Part shown: piece after piece, positions 51,946 to 60,529 of the stretch
How positions within the stretch are numbered: position 1 is the stretch's first letter
Layout: every line of letters begins with the position of its first letter
Source of the DNA: Denitromonas halophila
GTDB taxonomy: Bacteria; Pseudomonadota; Gammaproteobacteria; Burkholderiales; Rhodocyclaceae
NCBI RefSeq assembly: GCF_007625155.1
Contig: NZ_VMNK01000011.1
Span: 89,649 to 153,648, forward strand
Direction: 5' to 3'
DNA: 64,000 bases
Program-made: the position numbers and the translations under genes
Notes under the pieces: model-generated
Told to the model about the DNA's origin: nothing
Seen by the model: the letters and a program-made list of their open reading frames with translations, nothing else
Database searches by the model: none

Positions 51946-53391
51946 ATGCAGTTACAGCCTGTCATCCTGTCTGGCGGATCCGGTACCCGGCTCTGGCCTT
52001 TGTCGCGGGAACAATACCCCAAGCAACTTCTGGCGCTCGCCGGTGAAGAGACCATGCTTCAAGCTACCGCTTTGCGGCTCGACGGCTTGTCCAGCGAGTG
52101 CACGGTGGCCGATTGCCCCATCGTGGTGTGCAATGAAGACTATCGCTTCATGACGGCCGAGCAACTGCGCGCCATTGGCAAGTCCAGTGACCGGATCATC
52201 CTTGAGCCCGTCGGGCGAAACACCGCGCCGGCACTCACACTGGCCGCCTTGGCGGCAGTTGGCGAAGGCAATGATCCCTTGCTGTTGGTGATGCCGGCCG
52301 ACCATGTCATCGGTGATCGCGACGCCTACCAGCAAGCCGTGGTGATCGGTGCGCGCATGGCCGGCCAGGGTGCCATGGTGACCTTCGGCATCGTGCCCGA
52401 GCGAGCGGAAACCGGTTACGGCTATATCCGTTGTGGTGGGGACGCCGCTGAGGATGTTCGCGCGATTGCGGAATTTGTCGAGAAGCCTGACATGGCAACC
52501 GCGGAGCGTTATGTGGCAAGCGGCGACTACCTATGGAATAGCGGCATTTTTCTGGTGCAAGCGAGTGTCTGGCTGCGCGCGATGGCCGAGCTACAGCCGG
52601 CGATTCTGTCAGCGTGCGAGCAGTCGATGGCGGCCTGCCGTCGCGACGCGGATTTCATTCGTGTGGACGCTGGTGCATTTGCCGGCTGCCCGTCGGATTC
52701 GATCGACTATGCGGTGATGGAACATCTGGCAAAGCGCTCCGATCTTGGGATTCAGGGGGTCGTCGTGCCGCTGGCCGCGGCGTGGTCCGATCTGGGCGCC
52801 TGGGATGCGCTGTGGCAGATCGCGGACAAGGATGCGCAAGGCAACTCAGGGCAGGGCGATGTGCTGTTCGAAGATTCCGAGGGCAGCCTGGCCATCGCGA
52901 CTGATCGCATGGTGGCCTGCATCGGTGTGCGTGATCTGGTGGTGGTCGAAACGCCGGATGCCGTGATGGTGCTGAACAAGTCGCGCACCCAGGACGTGAA
53001 GAAAATCGTGGCCCGGCTCAAAGCCGAGAACCGGCCGCAAGCGTCGGCACACCGTAAAATCCATCGCCCGTGGGGTTATTACGATTCGATCGACAGCGGC
53101 GAGCGTTTTCAGGTCAAACGGATTGTGGTCAATCCGGGTGCGTCTTTGAGTCTGCAGATGCATCACCACCGGGCTGAGCACTGGATTGTGGTGAGCGGCA
53201 CTGCGCGGGTGACGCGGGGCGAGGAGACCTTCCTGCTCAGCGAAAACCAGTCGACGTATATTCCTCTGGGAACCACGCATCGCCTCGAAAATCCCGGTCG
53301 CTTGCCGCTCGAGATGATTGAGGTGCAGTCGGGCAGCTATCTGGGCGAGGACGATATCGTCCGCTTTGAGGATACTTACGGCCGGCAGTGA
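51946..53391 (+). CDS. manC: mannose-1-phosphate guanylyltransferase / mannose-6-phosphate isomerase
   Basis: 481 residues, bifunctional AlgA/ManC type. N-terminal nucleotidyltransferase (GGSGTRLWPLSREQYPKQLL, VMPADHVIGD, FVEKPD) and C-terminal cupin-like isomerase domain (HRPWGYYDSID, QMHHHRAEHWIVVSGTARV). It supplies GDP-mannose for surface polysaccharides. ATG at 51946 behind GGAG at 51936-51939. Its end overlaps the convergent hypothetical gene by 16 bases. Confidence 0.94.
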   Translation: MQLQPVILSGGSGTRLWPLSREQYPKQLLALAGEETMLQATALRLDGLSSECTVADCPIVVCNEDYRFMTAEQLRAIGKSSDRIILEPVGRNTAPALTLAALAAVGEGNDPLLLVMPADHVIGDRDAYQQAVVIGARMAGQGAMVTFGIVPERAETGYGYIRCGGDAAEDVRAIAEFVEKPDMATAERYVASGDYLWNSGIFLVQASVWLRAMAELQPAILSACEQSMAACRRDADFIRVDAGAFAGCPSDSIDYAVMEHLAKRSDLGIQGVVVPLAAAWSDLGAWDALWQIADKDAQGNSGQGDVLFEDSEGSLAIATDRMVACIGVRDLVVVETPDAVMVLNKSRTQDVKKIVARLKAENRPQASAHRKIHRPWGYYDSIDSGERFQVKRIVVNPGASLSLQMHHHRAEHWIVVSGTARVTRGEETFLLSENQSTYIPLGTTHRLENPGRLPLEMIEVQSGSYLGEDDIVRFEDTYGRQ

Positions 53392-53957
53392 TCGTCAGTG
53401 GCCGTTGGCTCTGGCGTGAAGCCGAAGCGGGCGGCCACTTCACTGCGCTGGATGGGCGACAGCGCAATCCAGGCCGTCGCCAGGGACAGGCCGGCGTCGG
53501 CCGGCCATTGCTTGGTATCGAGCAAGCCGTCGGGGTCGATCGAATTGCCGTCGATGTCGCGCAGACGCTCGATCGCGACGGCGAGGTCGGCATCGTGCAG
53601 CAGGCCGATCTGGCCGTCTGAATCACTGATCAGCAGATTGCCTTCTTCATCCAGCCAGGCGGCGGTGGGGGCGGCAGCCGTGCTGCCCGTGTGCGTCGTC
53701 AGTGCGCCATCGGCGCTGAGGCGCAGCACCCACGGGGTGTAGGCCAGCGAGACGAATACCTGCTGAGGACCGTTCTGGAAATACCAGCGCCCTTCGGTGT
53801 CGGCAAGATAATTGCGGCCGATGAAGCTTGCCAGGCCGGTATGTTCTACCAGCGTATCGGCAATGCGCCAGCGGCCGCGTGCGTCCAGCGACAACCATCC
53901 GAACACGGCCGGAACGTCCGGCCATTTCGCCATGGCTGCCCGAACAAGCTCATCCAT
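53376..53957 (-). CDS. conserved hypothetical protein
   Basis: 193 residues, acidic, no signal peptide or membrane helix. MDELVRAAMAKWPDVPAVFG then WLSLDARGRWRI, FIGRNYLADTEGRWYFQNGP and VFVSLAYTPWVLRL suggest a beta-rich DUF conserved in betaproteobacteria; I do not recall its family name with certainty. It ends 16 bases inside manC and starts 12 bases after the end of bamD on the same strand, so it is probably co-transcribed with bamD. Confidence 0.7.
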   Translation of the reverse strand: MDELVRAAMAKWPDVPAVFGWLSLDARGRWRIADTLVEHTGLASFIGRNYLADTEGRWYFQNGPQQVFVSLAYTPWVLRLSADGALTTHTGSTAAAPTAAWLDEEGNLLISDSDGQIGLLHDADLAVAIERLRDIDGNSIDPDGLLDTKQWPADAGLSLATAWIALSPIQRSEVAARFGFTPEPTATDDHCRP

Positions 53958-53969
53958 GGTGAATGGTAC

Positions 53970-54767
53970 TCACCACAACTGCCACCAGGGCTTGTCGCTT
54001 TTCGGACCGCCGCTCAGATAGATGCTCTGCGGGAAGTTCGCGTTCAGTACCCGCGTGGCGTCGTCACGCAGTTGGGTCATGCCGAGCTTGTCGTAGGCCT
54101 GCGTCAGGATATACAGCGCTTCTTCGGTCGCCGGGGTCTCCGGGTAGGAAATCAGCGCTGCCTGGGCGCGATTGGCTGAGGCCAGATAGGCGCCACGCTT
54201 GAGGTAGTAGCGCGCGACATGGACTTCGTGCCAGCCAAGCGCATTGACCAGGTACTGCATGCGCTGACGCGAATCGTTGGCGTAGCGGCTGTCCGGGAAG
54301 CGCTTCACCAGTTCACGGAAGGTATCGAAGGCTTCCTGCGAGGCGCGCGGATCACGTTCGCTCAGGTCCTGGTTGGCCAGGCTGCCAAGCAGGCCGAGGT
54401 CTTCGTTGAAGTTGACCAGCCCTTTCAAATAGTAGGCGTAATCGACATTGGGGTGGTTCGGGTGCAGCTTGATAAAGCGATCGCAAGCGGCCAGGGCCGA
54501 GGCGGGTTCATCGGACTTGTAATAGGCGTAGGCAACTTCGAGCTGCGACTGCTGGGCATAACGCCCATACGGATAGCGTGCCTCGAGCTTTTCGAACATC
54601 TGAATCGCGCGGTCGTAACTGCCATCCGACATCGATTCCTTGGCTTCCGAGTAGAGCCGCTGGGCGTTCCAGCCGGCGGTCTCGTCGAACTCGTCGGGTG
54701 TTGCGCTGCATCCGGCCAGCAACAGGGCGCCGATTACCGCTAAACTGCGAAGGATCTTATTGGCCAT
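53970..54767 (-). CDS. bamD: outer-membrane protein assembly factor BamD
   Basis: 265 residues. Lipoprotein signal with lipobox LLLAGC at 15-20, then five TPR-like repeats (about 35-245), including DGSYDRAIQMFEKLEARYPY and PHPNVDYAYYLKGL-like segments. BamD is the essential lipoprotein partner of BamA in outer-membrane protein insertion. Divergent from rluD with only 20 bases between start codons. A TATAAT on the minus strand lies at 54804-54809. Confidence 0.93.
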   Translation of the reverse strand: MANKILRSLAVIGALLLAGCSATPDEFDETAGWNAQRLYSEAKESMSDGSYDRAIQMFEKLEARYPYGRYAQQSQLEVAYAYYKSDEPASALAACDRFIKLHPNHPNVDYAYYLKGLVNFNEDLGLLGSLANQDLSERDPRASQEAFDTFRELVKRFPDSRYANDSRQRMQYLVNALGWHEVHVARYYLKRGAYLASANRAQAALISYPETPATEEALYILTQAYDKLGMTQLRDDATRVLNANFPQSIYLSGGPKSDKPWWQLW

Positions 54768-54787
54768 CGAAAACGCTCTTGTCTCTT

Positions 54788-55747
54788 GTGATTAATCGCG
54801 CGGATTATAGCGCAGACCCCGAAGATGATTCGGATCTGCCCCTCATTGTGCCTGACGCTTGCGCCGGCATGCGTATCGACCAGGTGTTGGCGCAACTTTT
54901 GCCCGAGCAATCGCGCAATCGGCTTCAGACATGGGTGAAGGAGGGGCGTGTGCTGGTCGATGACCGCCAGGTGCCACCCAAGTTCCGCGTGCGGGGGAGC
55001 GAGAACCTCGTCATCGATGTTCCGCCACCACCCGAAGCCGTTGCCGACGCGGCCGAAGCCATTGATCTGACGGTTGTTTTTGAAGACGAAGCTTTGATCG
55101 TTCTCAACAAGCCCGCCGGTCTCGTGGTTCACCCGGGCAGTGGCAATTGGCAAGGCACCATGCTGAACGCCTTGCTATTTCATTGTCCCGAACTGTCACG
55201 CGTGCCGCGCGCCGGCATTGTGCATCGACTCGATAAAGACACCAGCGGTCTGTTGGTGGTGGCGAAAACGCTGCCTGCCCAGACCGATCTTGTCCGCCAG
55301 TTGCAGGCGCGCTCGGTTCGTCGTGAGTACCTGGCGCTTGCTCATGGGCAGCTCTCTACCGGTGGCACCGTGGATGCGCCGATCGGCCGGCATCCCAGCC
55401 AGCGTACCCGTATGGCCGTGGTGGGCAAGGGGCGTGAGGCGGTGACGCACTACTCAGTTGAGCGCCGCTTTGACGAATGTACGCTCGTGCGCTGCCAGCT
55501 TGAGACTGGGCGGACGCACCAGATTCGGGTGCATATGACGCATGTCGGGCACCCCCTGGTTGGCGATCCGGTGTATGGCAAGCGGCGATGCCTCAATACC
55601 GCCTTGCAGGCTTTTCCCCGGCAGGCACTGCACGCTTTTCACCTGGGCCTTATTCATCCGAGTTCCGGTGAGTCCTTGGTCTGGACCGCCCCCATGCCCG
55701 AGGATATGCAGGAATTGATCCGCATTGTTGCGGACGCGGCGGTATGA
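54788..55747 (+). CDS. rluD: 23S rRNA pseudouridine synthase RluD
   Basis: 319 residues from the GTG at 54788. S4 RNA-binding domain (about 28-90: MRIDQVLAQLLPEQSRNRLQ) and RluA/RluD catalytic domain with the active-site Asp in HRLDKDTSGLLVVAKT (about 150). The start is uncertain: GTG 54788, GTG 54848 and ATG 54869 are all in frame, and the bamD -10 box lies between the first two. None has a good ribosome-binding site. It converts uridines in helix 69 of 23S rRNA to pseudouridine. pgeF follows with a four-base overlap. Confidence 0.9.
   Translation: MINRADYSADPEDDSDLPLIVPDACAGMRIDQVLAQLLPEQSRNRLQTWVKEGRVLVDDRQVPPKFRVRGSENLVIDVPPPPEAVADAAEAIDLTVVFEDEALIVLNKPAGLVVHPGSGNWQGTMLNALLFHCPELSRVPRAGIVHRLDKDTSGLLVVAKTLPAQTDLVRQLQARSVRREYLALAHGQLSTGGTVDAPIGRHPSQRTRMAVVGKGREAVTHYSVERRFDECTLVRCQLETGRTHQIRVHMTHVGHPLVGDPVYGKRRCLNTALQAFPRQALHAFHLGLIHPSSGESLVWTAPMPEDMQELIRIVADAAV
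54804..54809 (-). promoter_or_regulatory. candidate -10 box of bamD
   Basis: On the minus strand the sequence reads GCGCTATAATCCGCG, a perfect TATAAT about 37 bases before the bamD start. It lies inside the likely first codons of rluD. No strong -35 box is evident 17 bases further upstream. Confidence 0.55.
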
Positions 55748-56484
55748 CGGCGGCCGATCTGTTGATTCCGGCGTGGCCCGCCCCGCCACGCGTGAAAGCG
55801 CTGATGACGACGCGTGCCGGCGGTGTGAGCGCGGGCTGTTTTTCAAGTTTGAATCTGGGCGACCACGTGGGGGATGACCCGCTGGCCGTCGCGGAAAACC
55901 GTCGCGTGATCGCGCGCGAGCTTCCGTCAAACCCGATCTGGTTGAATCAGGTGCATGGTGCTCAGTGTGTGACCGCCGATCAAGTCATGTCGGGCACGAC
56001 GGCCGACGCGTCGACCACTCGCGTGCCGGAGGTGGTGTGCAGCGTCATGACGGCAGATTGTTTGCCGGTGCTTTTCTGCGATCTGTCCGGCACGGTGGTC
56101 GCCGCCGCGCACGCGGGCTGGCGGGGCCTGCGATCCGGCGTGCTCGAAGCGACCGTGGCCGGCATGGATGCGCCCGCCAGTGAAATCATTGCGTGGATGG
56201 GGGCGGCAATTGGCCCGGATGCGTTTGAAGTGGGTGATGAGGTCCGGCACGCTTTTGTGGGTGATGATGCGGGCGCCACTGCGGCATTCAAACCGGCGAG
56301 CGCCGAAGGCAAGTGGCTGGCCGATCTCTATGCGCTGGCGCGCAGGCGGCTCGCAGCGTGCGGCCTGCGGCAGGTATATGGCGGAAATCTATGCACCATG
56401 GCCGATCCGCAACGTTTTTTTTCGTACCGGCGCGAGGGTCAAACCGGTCGGATGGCAGCAATGATCTGGCTTTCCACTCATTGA
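55744..56484 (+). CDS. pgeF: peptidoglycan editing factor PgeF (YfiH/laccase-domain) family
   Basis: 246 residues. Conserved Cys/His cluster of the family is visible: NQVHGAQCVTAD, MTADCLPVLFCD and AAAHAGWRGLRSGV, followed by WMGAAIGPDAFEVGDEV. These proteins were called polyphenol oxidases but act on misincorporated amino acids in peptidoglycan or on purine nucleosides; the substrate here is untested. ATG overlaps rluD (ATGA), the usual rluD-pgeF operon. Confidence 0.9.
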   Translation: MTAADLLIPAWPAPPRVKALMTTRAGGVSAGCFSSLNLGDHVGDDPLAVAENRRVIARELPSNPIWLNQVHGAQCVTADQVMSGTTADASTTRVPEVVCSVMTADCLPVLFCDLSGTVVAAAHAGWRGLRSGVLEATVAGMDAPASEIIAWMGAAIGPDAFEVGDEVRHAFVGDDAGATAAFKPASAEGKWLADLYALARRRLAACGLRQVYGGNLCTMADPQRFFSYRREGQTGRMAAMIWLSTH

Positions 56485-56615
56485 GAATGGCCTTGTTGGC
56501 ACCGCGATTCGGGGCATCGGCCATTTCATCGAAGCCCGGGTTTTCGGGTGTTTGCTGCGGTGCGGCCGTGCGGTGGAATGCACCGAAGCGATTGCCAGAT
56601 TGCGCCGCGCGGGTA

Positions 56616-56837
56616 TTATTGATCTCGGCTGGATTCGCTGTGCTGTGTGTCGGAGTCGATATCGCTGCTTTTTTCGCGTAGTTTACGACGGCGTGCCGGT
56701 GTGCCGAATAGCCACAAGAAGAGGCTCATTGGCAACACGCCCATAAACATAAAGGTCAGCACGCCACCGACCACGGTAGTGTCGGAGATAGCTGCCATAA
56801 GGGCCACATAGAGCCAGGCGATAGCGATGATGTACAT
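56616..56837 (-). CDS. small hypothetical membrane protein
   Basis: 73 residues. Two hydrophobic helices (MYIIAIAWLYVALMAAI and VLTFMFMGVLPMSLFLWLF), then a basic stretch ARRRKLREK and an acidic tail. The ATG at 56837 is chosen since upstream codons of the open frame overlap phaC antisense. I do not recognise a named family. It is divergent from phaC with a 67-base gap. Confidence 0.6.
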   Translation of the reverse strand: MYIIAIAWLYVALMAAISDTTVVGGVLTFMFMGVLPMSLFLWLFGTPARRRKLREKSSDIDSDTQHSESSRDQ

Positions 56838-56904
56838 CGCAAGATTGTAACGTCCTTCGCGCGACCGACTGTAACGGCGTAGCGAATGGCCCCAGGGAGT
56901 CAGA

Positions 56905-58632
56905 ATGACCGATCGTAAGACGCCCACGTTCCCCAACGTGACCGAGATGTTCCAGTTTGGCGAGCAGTTTGCAAAACAGTTTTTCGATGTCGTCGGCAAG
57001 CACAGTGAGACGATTCAGAAAACGGGCGGGGCCATTCCCGTTCCTGAGACTGAAGCCCTGTCGGCATTGCAGCAAGACTTCGCCAAACGCCATGCGCAGC
57101 TGTGGTCGCACATGTTGCAGCGTCAGCCTGGGAGTGCTTCAGAGCCGCTGATCGAAGCGCCGCGTGGCGACCGCCGGTTCTCGTCCGAGGCGTGGCAGGA
57201 AAGCCCGATGTATGACTACCTGCGTCAGGCCTATTTGCTGAATGCCGAGTATCTGACGCAAGTTGCCGATAGCCTTCCGGTGGCTGACGGCCGCGCTAAA
57301 GCGCGTATGCAGTTCCTGACCCGGCAATATGTTGATGCGCTGGCGCCGAGCAATTTCGCCGCGACCAACCCCGAGTTCATCAAGAAGGCGCTTGAAACCA
57401 AGGGTGAGAGCATCTCCGTGGGCATCCAGAATCTGCTTGCCGACATGGAGAAAGGCCGCATTTCGATGACCGATGACGGTGCGTTTGAGGTCGGGCAGAA
57501 CCTGGCGACGACGCCGGGGGCGGTGGTCTTCGAAAACGCTTTCATGCAACTGATTCAGTATTCGCCGCTGACCGACAAGGTTGCCGCGACGCCGTTACTG
57601 ATCGTGCCGCCGTGCATCAACAAGTTCTACATCATGGATTTGCAGGCCAGCAATTCGCTGGTTCGTTTTGTGGTCGAACAGGGATTCACGGTGTTTCTGG
57701 TGTCGTGGAAGAACCCGAAAGAAGATCTCGCCAAAGCGACTTGGGACAACTATCTGGAGCACGGACCCCTGGCTGCGCTGGAGGTTGTTCGTGAGATCAC
57801 CGGTGTCAAAAAGCCGAATGCCTTGGGTTTCTGCGTAGGCGGCACCTTACTTACTTCGGCGCTCGCGGTGGCAAAGGGCCGGGGCGAAGATCCGGTCGAA
57901 AGCCTCACCCTGATGACGACCTTGCTCGATTTCGCCAACTCTGGCGAGCTGGGCTGCCTGATCGACGAAACGTCGGTGGCCGCACGTGAAGCCACCATCG
58001 GCAAGGGCGGGCTGCTGCCTGGCCAGGAATTGGCCAACGTGTTTTCCGCGCTTCGGGCAAATGACTTGGTTTGGCAGTATGTTGTCGGCAACTACCTGAA
58101 AGGCGACAAGCCGGCCGCTTTCGACCTGCTCTACTGGAACTCGGACAGCACCAACCTGCCGGGGCCGTTCCTGGCGTGGTACCTGCGTAATATGTACCTT
58201 GAGAACAACCTGCGGGTACCGGGCCGGCTCAAAATGCTCAACGTCAAGGTTGATCTGGGCAAAGTCGATGTGCCAGCCTACCTGCTCGCCGCGCGGGAAG
58301 ATCATATTGTTCCGTGGGAAAGTGCTTACCTGGTACGTAAACTACTGGGTGGAGAGACAACCTTCGTGCTCGGTGCCAGCGGGCATATCGCAGGCGCAAT
58401 CAACCCGGCAAGCAAGAACCGCCGAAGCTACTGGACCAGCGCGTCGCAGTCGGCCGCGGCCGAAGAGTGGCTGGAGGCTGCCGAAGAGCAACCCGGAAGC
58501 TGGTGGTTGCACTGGATTGAGTGGCTCAAGAAGCGTGGTGGCAAATCCATTGCTGCTCGCGGACGTTTGGGCAACGCCAAGTACGAAACGATCGAGCCCG
58601 CCCCTGGACGTTATGTGAAGGAAAAGTCCTGA
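56905..58632 (+). CDS. phaC: poly(3-hydroxyalkanoate) synthase, class I
   Basis: 575 residues. N-terminal PhaC_N region, then an alpha/beta hydrolase-type core. The lipase-like box with nucleophilic Cys is ALGFCVGGTLL (Cys at about 309); the acid lies in AREDHIVPWESAY (about 465) and the His in GASGHIAGAINP (about 493). Length and single-gene form indicate class I. It polymerises (R)-3-hydroxyacyl-CoA into storage granules. AGGGAG lies eight bases before the ATG. phaB follows after 95 bases. Confidence 0.95.
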   Translation: MTDRKTPTFPNVTEMFQFGEQFAKQFFDVVGKHSETIQKTGGAIPVPETEALSALQQDFAKRHAQLWSHMLQRQPGSASEPLIEAPRGDRRFSSEAWQESPMYDYLRQAYLLNAEYLTQVADSLPVADGRAKARMQFLTRQYVDALAPSNFAATNPEFIKKALETKGESISVGIQNLLADMEKGRISMTDDGAFEVGQNLATTPGAVVFENAFMQLIQYSPLTDKVAATPLLIVPPCINKFYIMDLQASNSLVRFVVEQGFTVFLVSWKNPKEDLAKATWDNYLEHGPLAALEVVREITGVKKPNALGFCVGGTLLTSALAVAKGRGEDPVESLTLMTTLLDFANSGELGCLIDETSVAAREATIGKGGLLPGQELANVFSALRANDLVWQYVVGNYLKGDKPAAFDLLYWNSDSTNLPGPFLAWYLRNMYLENNLRVPGRLKMLNVKVDLGKVDVPAYLLAAREDHIVPWESAYLVRKLLGGETTFVLGASGHIAGAINPASKNRRSYWTSASQSAAAEEWLEAAEEQPGSWWLHWIEWLKKRGGKSIAARGRLGNAKYETIEPAPGRYVKEKS

Positions 58633-58727
58633 CGGCGGATTCGAAACGATTTCCCGCCCGGCAGAGGTAGAGGGGCACTGTCGGGGATACGAAAAGCCCC
58701 TGGATAATGAAGGGAGAGGAGAGAGAT

Positions 58728-59468
58728 ATGGCGCGTATTGCACTGGTAACAGGTGGTATGGGCGGTCTGGGTGAGGCCGTCTGCATCAAACTTGCAGCAC
58801 TTGGCTATCGCGTGGTGACCACGCACTCACCGGGCAATTCCAAGGCTGAGGAGTGGCTGCAGTCGATGAATGGTATGGGGTATGGCTTCCGCGCTGTTCC
58901 TTGCGACGTCGCTGATTTCGACTCCGCCCAAGAATGCGTCGCGCGTGTGACCGCAGACGTCGGCCCGATCGACGTGTTGGTCAACAATGCGGGTATTACG
59001 CGCGACATGACCTTCAAGAAAATGGGCAAGGCGGATTGGGACGCTGTCATCAGCACCAACCTCGATAGCGTTTTCAACATGACCAAGCAAGTCATCGATG
59101 GCATGGTCGAGCGCAAGTGGGGTCGTGTGATCAACGTGTCATCCGTCAACGGCCAGAAAGGTGCTTTTGGCCAAACCAACTACGCGGCCGCAAAAGCCGG
59201 TATGCACGGTTTTACCAAGGCGCTGGCACTGGAAGTGGCGCGCAATGGCGTGACCGTGAATACCATTTCTCCGGGGTACATCGGCACCAAGATGGTGATG
59301 GCGATTCCGCAGGAGATTCTTGACTCCAAGATTCTTCCGCAGATCCCGGTGAGTCGTTTGGGCAAGCCGGAAGAAATTGCCGGGCTGGTCGCTTATCTGT
59401 CCTCTGAAGAGGCTGCTTTTGTGACGGGCGCCAACATTTCGATCAACGGCGGGCAGCATATGTTCTGA
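58728..59468 (+). CDS. phaB: acetoacetyl-CoA reductase, first copy
   Basis: 246 residues, short-chain dehydrogenase. NADPH motif VTGGMGGLGEAV, VNNAGITRDMTFKKM, and the catalytic Ser-Tyr-Lys set in NVSSVNGQKGAFGQTNYAAA. Reduces acetoacetyl-CoA to (R)-3-hydroxybutyryl-CoA for PhaC. AGGGAGAGGAGAG is an unusually rich ribosome-binding region before the ATG at 58728. A terminator follows, and a paralogue lies next in line. Confidence 0.92.
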   Translation: MARIALVTGGMGGLGEAVCIKLAALGYRVVTTHSPGNSKAEEWLQSMNGMGYGFRAVPCDVADFDSAQECVARVTADVGPIDVLVNNAGITRDMTFKKMGKADWDAVISTNLDSVFNMTKQVIDGMVERKWGRVINVSSVNGQKGAFGQTNYAAAKAGMHGFTKALALEVARNGVTVNTISPGYIGTKMVMAIPQEILDSKILPQIPVSRLGKPEEIAGLVAYLSSEEAAFVTGANISINGGQHMF

Positions 59469-59486
59469 CCGTTTCAGGTCAGACGT

Positions 59487-59519
59487 AAAAGAAGGCGCGC
59501 CTCGGTGCGCCTTCTTTTT
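59487..59519 (+). terminator. rho-independent terminator after the first phaB
   Basis: AAAAGAAGGCGC (59487-59498) pairs with GCGCCTTCTTTT (59507-59518), ending in TTTTT. It separates phaC-phaB from the second phaB. Confidence 0.88.
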
Positions 59520-59530
59520 GTGGAATTATG

Positions 59531-59593
59531 GTGCGTTGCAATATTTTCTTGCGTTTTGTGCTTATAATCAGCCTAAGGCATGTCGTGCGTTGC
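59531..59593 (+). promoter_or_regulatory. promoter region of the second phaB with a doubled GTGCGTTGC motif
   Basis: A perfect TATAAT lies at 59563-59568, about 100 bases before the start codon. GTGCGTTGC occurs at 59531-59539 and again at 59585-59593, one copy on each side of it. PhaR-type repressors bind TGC-rich sites near pha genes, so these repeats are candidate operators; that is an inference. Confidence 0.45.
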
Positions 59594-59667
59594 GCAATCG
59601 ACTGAGGCGGTTGTGTGCGGTAGCAGCGCGATTGCCCAAGACATAGACAAATAAATAGGGGTTGATT

Positions 59668-60408
59668 ATGACCAAGAAAATCGCATTGGTTACCGGTGCA
59701 ATGGGTGGGCTCGGAACGGCGATCTGCCAGGCTTTTGCCAAGGAAGGCATGACCGTGGTGGCAAACTGTCTGCCGGGCTATTCGGAGAAGGATGCTTGGC
59801 TTGACGGCCAGAAAGCCCAGGGTTTTGAGTTTCTGGTGGCCGAAGGCGATGTCTCGGACTACGACTCCTGCAAAGTGATGATCGACAAGATCGAGAGCGA
59901 CATTGGCGCGGTTGACGTGCTGGTGAACAACGCGGGCATCACGCGCGACAAGTTTTTCCCCAAGATGGAAACGGGGCAGTGGCAAGCTGTCATCAACACC
60001 AACTTGAACAGCCTGTTCAACGTCACCCATCACATCTCGCCCAAAATGGCAGAGCGTGGCTGGGGCCGCATCATCAATATTTCGTCGGTTAACGGTGTCA
60101 AGGGTCAGGCGGGTCAAACCAACTACTCGACTGCCAAAGCCGGGGTGCTGGGTTTTACCAAGGCCTTGGCTCAGGAGCTTGCCACCAAGGGTGTGACGGT
60201 CAACGCCATCGCCCCGGGTTACATCGCAACCGACATGGTCATGGCGATTCGTGACGATGTGCGTCAGGCAATTACCGACACGGTACCGATGAAGCGTCTG
60301 GGTAAGCCGGAAGAAATCGGCGGTCTGTGCGCCTACCTGGCATCCGAGATGGCTGGCTACATCACCGGCTCAACCGTGAACATCAACGGTGGTCTGCACA
60401 TGTCGTAA
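59668..60408 (+). CDS. phaB: acetoacetyl-CoA reductase, second copy
   Basis: 246 residues, same length as the preceding paralogue. VTGAMGGLGTAI, VNNAGITRDKFFPKM and NISSVNGVKGQAGQTNYSTA carry the cofactor and Ser-Tyr-Lys motifs. The sequence differs enough from the first copy to be an old duplication. Start is ATG 59668; a TTG at 59662 is also in frame. It has its own promoter region and its own terminator, so it is probably regulated apart from phaC. Confidence 0.92.
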   Translation: MTKKIALVTGAMGGLGTAICQAFAKEGMTVVANCLPGYSEKDAWLDGQKAQGFEFLVAEGDVSDYDSCKVMIDKIESDIGAVDVLVNNAGITRDKFFPKMETGQWQAVINTNLNSLFNVTHHISPKMAERGWGRIINISSVNGVKGQAGQTNYSTAKAGVLGFTKALAQELATKGVTVNAIAPGYIATDMVMAIRDDVRQAITDTVPMKRLGKPEEIGGLCAYLASEMAGYITGSTVNINGGLHMS

Positions 60409-60437
60409 TCGTGCCGCGTTGCGAAACCGGTCACACG

Positions 60438-60466
60438 AAACCCCGTCCTATGGCGGGGTTTTTCTT
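60438..60466 (+). terminator. rho-independent terminator after the second phaB
   Basis: AACCCCG (60439-60445) pairs with CGGGGTT (60454-60460), followed by TTTCTTT. Confidence 0.8.
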
Positions 60467-60478
60467 TGCGCACCGCGG

Positions 60479-60484
60479 TATAAT
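60479..60484 (+). promoter_or_regulatory. candidate -10 box of phaR
   Basis: A perfect TATAAT 46 bases before the phaR start codon, directly after the terminator of the upstream gene. The -35 region overlaps the terminator's T-run and is poor. Confidence 0.5.
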
Positions 60485-60529
60485 TCGCTTGAGAGTGGGC
60501 AAACTACCCGCCGCGTGGAGACGAATGCA

